In this document: positions 60,407-64,000 of the stretch, in pieces
Layout: each line of letters opens with the position of its first letter
How positions within the stretch are numbered: position 1 is the stretch's first letter
Assembly: GCA_029891345.1 (NCBI GenBank)
Contig: CM057009.1
Location: 212,964,709-213,028,708, forward strand
Reading direction: 5' to 3'
Origin: Dryococelus australis
Taxonomy: Eukaryota; Arthropoda; Insecta; Phasmatodea; Phasmatidae
Length of the DNA stretch: 64,000 nt
The notes under the pieces: model-generated
Databases searched by the model: none
The model's input: only the letters and a program-made list of their open reading frames with translations
Told to the model about the DNA's origin: nothing
Translations under genes and position numbers: made by a program

Positions 60407-61159
60407 TTATTTTGTTTATGTTGATGTATGAAAACATTTGTTTTTCGTACGAAGGTGTATGAACATTTCTGATTCGGAAAACGTGAATTTATTTACATTT
60501 GTGTAATATATTACTTTGTTTCTTTTATAAGGGATGTTGTTTATTTGTTGTATTTGATGAAATGGAATACAAAATACAGCTGGACGCATACGTGTGTGTC
60601 AACATAATTGCTTATTGCACAGAAGTCTTGAAAGGAACAGGATGTATGAATATTTGCGATTGTCACTGTATATACATATGAGGGCCTGTTCTATTTGAAA
60701 ATGATTTCTGTGGTATTCTTCGAACACAAGAATGATTTAGTTAATTCGTAATTTGGCCTTACTTTAATTCTTATGCAATCTGAACAACTTTTAAGCCAGT
60801 AGCGACTACTGACATCAGACTTAATAGAAAAAGATCTGCTTATCACTGACATCGAGATTGTTTTCAGTCTGAAAACAAAAACAACATAAACGTCACGTAT
60901 ATGCTGTCCGGGGCAGAAGTATAAGTACAGGGGTAAATAGCAATTGGTGACATTCGTAAATAAGTTTAGCCTAAAGGCAGAAAATAGGTAATCAGCCATG
61001 TTTAATGTTACTCAGTGAGGTACAATATGACACACAAAACAAACAACATAAACTACAGTATCACTGCGCATAAGACTACATCCTCTGTCTCCAGTTCTTA
61101 TAAACGTTGGACATACATAAGCAAAGTGTTAATCATTGTTCACTCCACAGTTATTTGTT

Positions 61160-61460
61160 AACTTCCCTTTTTGCTAACAATGTCCATCAGTCTATTTAGC
61201 TCTAAATGAACCAGTTTTATAGTAATGCCTGGCCCAATGCTATTACAATTTGGTGAAAACCCCTCGTTTTTGTTTTGTTGGAAAACATGTTTTTTTTCCT
61301 CACTCTTCTCTCCAATTCCTGTAGAAGATTCTCAGTAGGATTTGGGTCAGGTGAAAGTGATTGGGTATTGTATGGCATATGGGGTGTGTTCTAGACGATA
61401 CATTTTGCAGTGTTCTTGGGGTCACTGTCATATTAGAAATAGAATACCATTAGGTTTCTT
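61160..61460 (-). pseudogene. Tc1-like transposase C-terminal fragment
   Basis: The - strand reads DSDPKNTAKCIV (the 'QQDNDPKHTAK' block, second catalytic Asp), then TQSLSPDPNPTENLLQELER and RVRKKN, the third catalytic position and following helix ('SPDLNPIENLWxxLxRRVRK'). Upstream and downstream are broken. It lies about 300 bp from the neighbouring, unrelated Tc1 transposase on the same strand. Confidence 0.8.
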
Positions 61461-61613
61461 GAGTTCGACCTTGAATTTCGTTCTTACTGATTTTGTTGTT
61501 TTGTTTCGTTGTAATATAAAATGTTACAGTATCATAGAATGTATCTTATTTGTTAGCTTATGTTTGCATCCATATAAAAAGCACATGTAACAAAGAAAGG
61601 TGGTCTCGCGTGT

Positions 61614-61742
61614 ATGGTTTTGATAGCCGCTGTTTCGGGTTCAAAACCACCTCACACCTTTAATTTGTATCTCAATGTGGTCATTATGCCACATGGTGTG
61701 CCATTGGATTTTTGTGTCACGTTTTTATATGAGTGTTTATTT
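61614..61742. other. Unassigned spacer between Tc1 fragment and stem-loop
   Basis: Contains CGGGTTCAAAACC (box-B-like) at about 61637, but no convincing box A or cloverleaf. It would be the sequence downstream of the stem-loop on the - strand. Confidence 0.3.
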
Positions 61743-61758
61743 GGCCCTGAAAAGGGCC
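61743..61758 (-). promoter_or_regulatory. Histone-type 3' stem-loop sequence
   Basis: The - strand reads GGCCCTTTTCAGGGCC: a 6-bp stem with the TTTC loop, matching the animal replication-dependent histone mRNA 3' stem-loop form (GGYYCTTTTCAGRRCC). It begins 12 nt after the TGA (61773-61771) of the transposase on the same strand. The downstream flank AAATAAACACTC is A-rich but I see no clear purine-rich U7-binding element. No histone coding sequence is adjacent. Confidence 0.6.
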
Positions 61759-61770
61759 GATGGTGTAACC

Positions 61771-62805
61771 TCAGTAAGAGGACCAGTATCCATCATTCTC
61801 AACCACCTGCCGCAGTCGTTGTGGTAGAGAGGCCACCAGAGAATTAGCATGGCATTGGGTACTAGCTACTTCATCCCAGGCATCCGCTACTAGCTCCCAG
61901 AGAGCATCTTTATTTGCTGGCTGTGGATCAGGCCAATTTTCCACCATCGTGTGGTTCGTCTTCGACCAGACATTCTCAATTGGATTCAAGTCGGCACTGT
62001 AAGGTGGCCAATCTACGAGCTCTAGTTGGTCTTGCTTTGCTAACCATTCTTGAACCCTCTGAGAAGTTTTTATCGGAGAATGGCCCTGCTGGAAGCGTAG
62101 CACACCATCGGGGTACAAACGTTGCACGAAGGGAATCATAATGTTCTCTAGAATATGTAAATACTGCCCAGCATTGAGGCCGTGTGTATTCGGACCTCGA
62201 TCGTCGATTCTGTACAACACACCTATCCCATGTGCACTCATCCATCCCAACACGCAATGGATGCATGACCATAGCGTGCACACTCGGCCACATATTCCGG
62301 ATTGTGCCGAGTCCCACGAGGTCTGAAGATACCCATTGGCCCATCATTAGCCGAGGAAAACACACACTTGTCGGAAAATACAACATCTGATTAGTCATGG
62401 TCAATGCTGTCCTCGGGAAACGCAAGTTGATAGATCCTCTGCTAATCGGTGAGCTTTTACTTCCTTGAAGCATGCCGGGATTTCAGTCCCGCCGCCGTCA
62501 AGCGCCTAAGCACAGTACTCAAGCTGCCAGGAACGTGTGTGGCACGTTTTAACTGAATGGCGCTCCTGAAAGGAGTCAACTGCACCTGGGTAATCAGACT
62601 ATTGTCCTCGGCTGCAGTCGACACCCTCCATGAACCCGTTCCTCCGCGACGTGTCATGTCACACATGACCCGGAACTGTCATACCCATTGACTCACAGTG
62701 CTCTCTGGAACACCGTAACGTCGGCCTGCTTCAGCGGCGGAAAAAACCTGCCACCTCAACAAGGCCTATGACTCTCTCCCTAACTGACTGGCTGTAGTGA
62801 GACAT
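61771..62805 (-). pseudogene. Near-full-length Tc1-like DD34E-type transposase, mutated
   Basis: From ATG at 62805-62803 to TGA at 61773-61771 is 1035 nt (345 codons), the normal Tc1 size. Blocks in order: SHYSQSVRERVIGLVE, RRYGVPESTVSQWV (HTH), GGTGSWRVSTAAEDNSLITQ, VQLTPFRSAIQLKRATHVPG, RRLTAAGLKSRHASRK, DVVFSDKCVFSSAND (first Asp), GHASIACWDG, HILENIMIPFVQRLYPDGVL, RFQQGHSPI, VDWPPYSADLNPIENVW (Glu) and SLVASLPQRLRQVVENDGYW. The second catalytic Asp of 'FQQDHSPI' is replaced by Gly. There are a few frameshifts and stops, and the last 170 codons (61771-62283) are open. It would bind and cut element ends if intact. The terminal repeats were not found. Confidence 0.88.
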
Positions 62806-63242
62806 CGCTGCAGAATGACGTTTCACTTCCTTGAACCGCCTGGCTCTGGTGAGACATCACTACACGCTGCTGTGTATTAAAAGGTTGTATATGCCTCTGA
62901 CATAGAATGTACGCATGCCCAGAGTTGAATGGGGACCAAAGATGTGCGAAATGCGTATGTTGTCAGATGATATCTGTTCAAAGAGGGAGACCATATGGCA
63001 TGTCCGAAACTGCAATAAGGTTCTCAATTGATCACGTGACGAAGTTCAGGGATACAAATGCATGGGCAATCACAACCAAACTCTGTGACTTTGGAGGGGC
63101 ATGCTAAATGCCCAAACCGCCTGTCAAATCATCTGATGCTTTTTACTTTCGTTACCCATCGTATGACCATGCAAACACAGAGGTGTATAATGACACGAAT
63201 ATGAACAATAAAACACAGATATGTTACTTTGTGTGAGAGTAA

Positions 63243-63247
<5 letters not shown>

Positions 63248-63317
<70 letters not shown>
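63248..63317. repeat. Poly(T) tract of 70
   Basis: Seventy uninterrupted T. On the - strand this would be a poly(A) tail, but the sequence on its 5' side is a MITE and no retrotransposon body is recognisable. It may be a retrogene tail whose body has gone or an assembly-prone homopolymer. Confidence 0.95.
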
Positions 63318-63397
63318 CAATATATTTACTTTGTATTATATTTTGATTTACTATATGAGACACCAACAAGACAGCTGATAAACGTAGTATTACTTTA

Positions 63398-63630
63398 GGC
63401 TGTTCATGGTAAAGTGAGCACTTTTTAAGGCCCTTATAAATATTTCCTTTTATTCAATTTCCATCTTCCTGCTGCTTTTTAATATAGACATTGCAATGTG
63501 ACCAATAAACACAGTGTATACATTCCCTGCCCTAAAAATTTAATGCCTGAGGCTGCAATACAATATATTTATTATTGGTTTCTGCCTGTTGGAATGGTCT
63601 TAAAAAGTGCTCACTTTACCATGAACAGCC
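63398..63630. mobile_element. 233-bp TA MITE, copy 2
   Basis: The left end GGCTGTTCATGGTAAAGTGA with GCACTTTTTAAGGCC and the right end, reverse complemented, GGCTGTTCATGGTAAAGTGA with GCACTTTTTAAGACC, differ at one site in 35. TA at 63396-63397 and 63631-63632 forms the target duplication. No ORF of note inside. TA duplication and size suggest a Tc1/mariner-type source element, but none of the transposases here can be tied to these ends. Confidence 0.9.
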
Positions 63631-64000
63631 TATTGCAGAGACCAAAAAATAGTAAACGAAGAAATAGGTTTCCTACAGATAAAATCGACCGCCTCCTTGG
63701 TGAATGCACATCGGAATGTGTCAGATCACAAAGTTACCTAATATATGTATACGCATTCATATTCCTCACATTGCCTAAGTGATAAAACAACTTCAAAGTT
63801 CACATTTTTGTAGTCAACAATTTTACTACGGTCAGCGTTGACACATTACTTAGAATATATCATATGTTCTGTAGGTTGTTACTTATTTCACACAAATTAA
63901 ATGAATGGACATTATCAGTGAAACACAAATGTGCTGTCAGTACTGCTATGTGTGCCAAGCGCAGTAAAACGAGCAGTAGGTATGCAATAAAGCTCTGAAA

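Noticed and set aside
61630..61660. tRNA-like box B beyond the stem-loop
   Set aside because: GGGTTCAAAACC alone without a box A or cloverleaf is too weak to call.
61914..62390. + strand ORFs of 60-75 aa
   Set aside because: Antisense to the Tc1 transposase on the - strand.
63124..63369. Poly-lysine protein on the - strand
   Set aside because: It is simply the translation of the 70-base poly(T)/poly(A) tract.

Overview
The window looks like nuclear DNA of an arthropod with a large, AT-rich, transposon-filled genome, most likely an insect. This rests on the transposon families present (Gypsy, Tc1-like, Tigger/pogo, piggyBac, hAT with ZMYM/TTF-type transposases, a non-LTR RT) and on tRNA-derived SINEs, one of which resembles a SINE type I know from insects. 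There are no bacterial-style genes. The species cannot be named from the sequence.

Host gene. Two exons on the + strand (2464-2649 and 46851-47148) have good splice signals and share an unusual low-complexity composition rich in Asn, Met, Pro, Gly and Ser. I read them as neighbouring exons of one large protein, separated by a 44.2 kb intron. The protein looks like a disordered nuclear scaffold or coactivator, but I cannot name it. No other host exon is recognisable, so nearly everything else is intron filled with mobile DNA.

Layout. 0-5 kb: a short hAT-type MITE, exon 1 and a decayed DDE transposase. 7.6-13.4 kb: a degraded Gypsy LTR element on the - strand with both LTRs, gag and pol. 13.4-14.8 kb: a degenerate tandem repeat of about 285 bp. 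15.9-18.6 kb: a hAT element with a perfect 8-bp target-site duplication, carrying a ZMYM-like transposase relic and a SINE. 18.7-25.2 kb: a LINE RT fragment, an uncharacterised transposon-associated protein family, and a second ZMYM/hAT transposase on the - strand. 25-31 kb: unexplained GC-richer islands, a 57-bp-arm inverted repeat and a Gypsy 5'-end relic. 31.6-33.9 kb: a piggyBac transposase relic with direct repeats on both sides. 34-40.7 kb: a second, env-containing Gypsy element on the - strand. 41.9-43.5 kb: a Tigger/pogo element with TA duplications and a duplicated right end. 44-45.6 kb: Tc1 and MITE fragments. 46.85 kb: exon 2. 50.3-52.3 kb: a 117-bp satellite-like array carrying repeated nuclear-receptor half-site sequence. 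53-54 kb: two SINEs in opposite orientation. 58.9-63.6 kb: a cluster of Tc1-like transposases and two copies of a 233-bp MITE.

Most noteworthy. The nearly full-length Tc1-like transposase at 61771-62805 (-) is followed 12 nt after its stop codon by a sequence identical in form to the histone mRNA 3' stem-loop. The 117-bp array resembles dense nuclear-receptor binding sites. The 20.3-21.0 kb protein family recurs in animal genomes but has no function I know of. Everything here was read by eye, and most element boundaries are approximate unless stated as exact.
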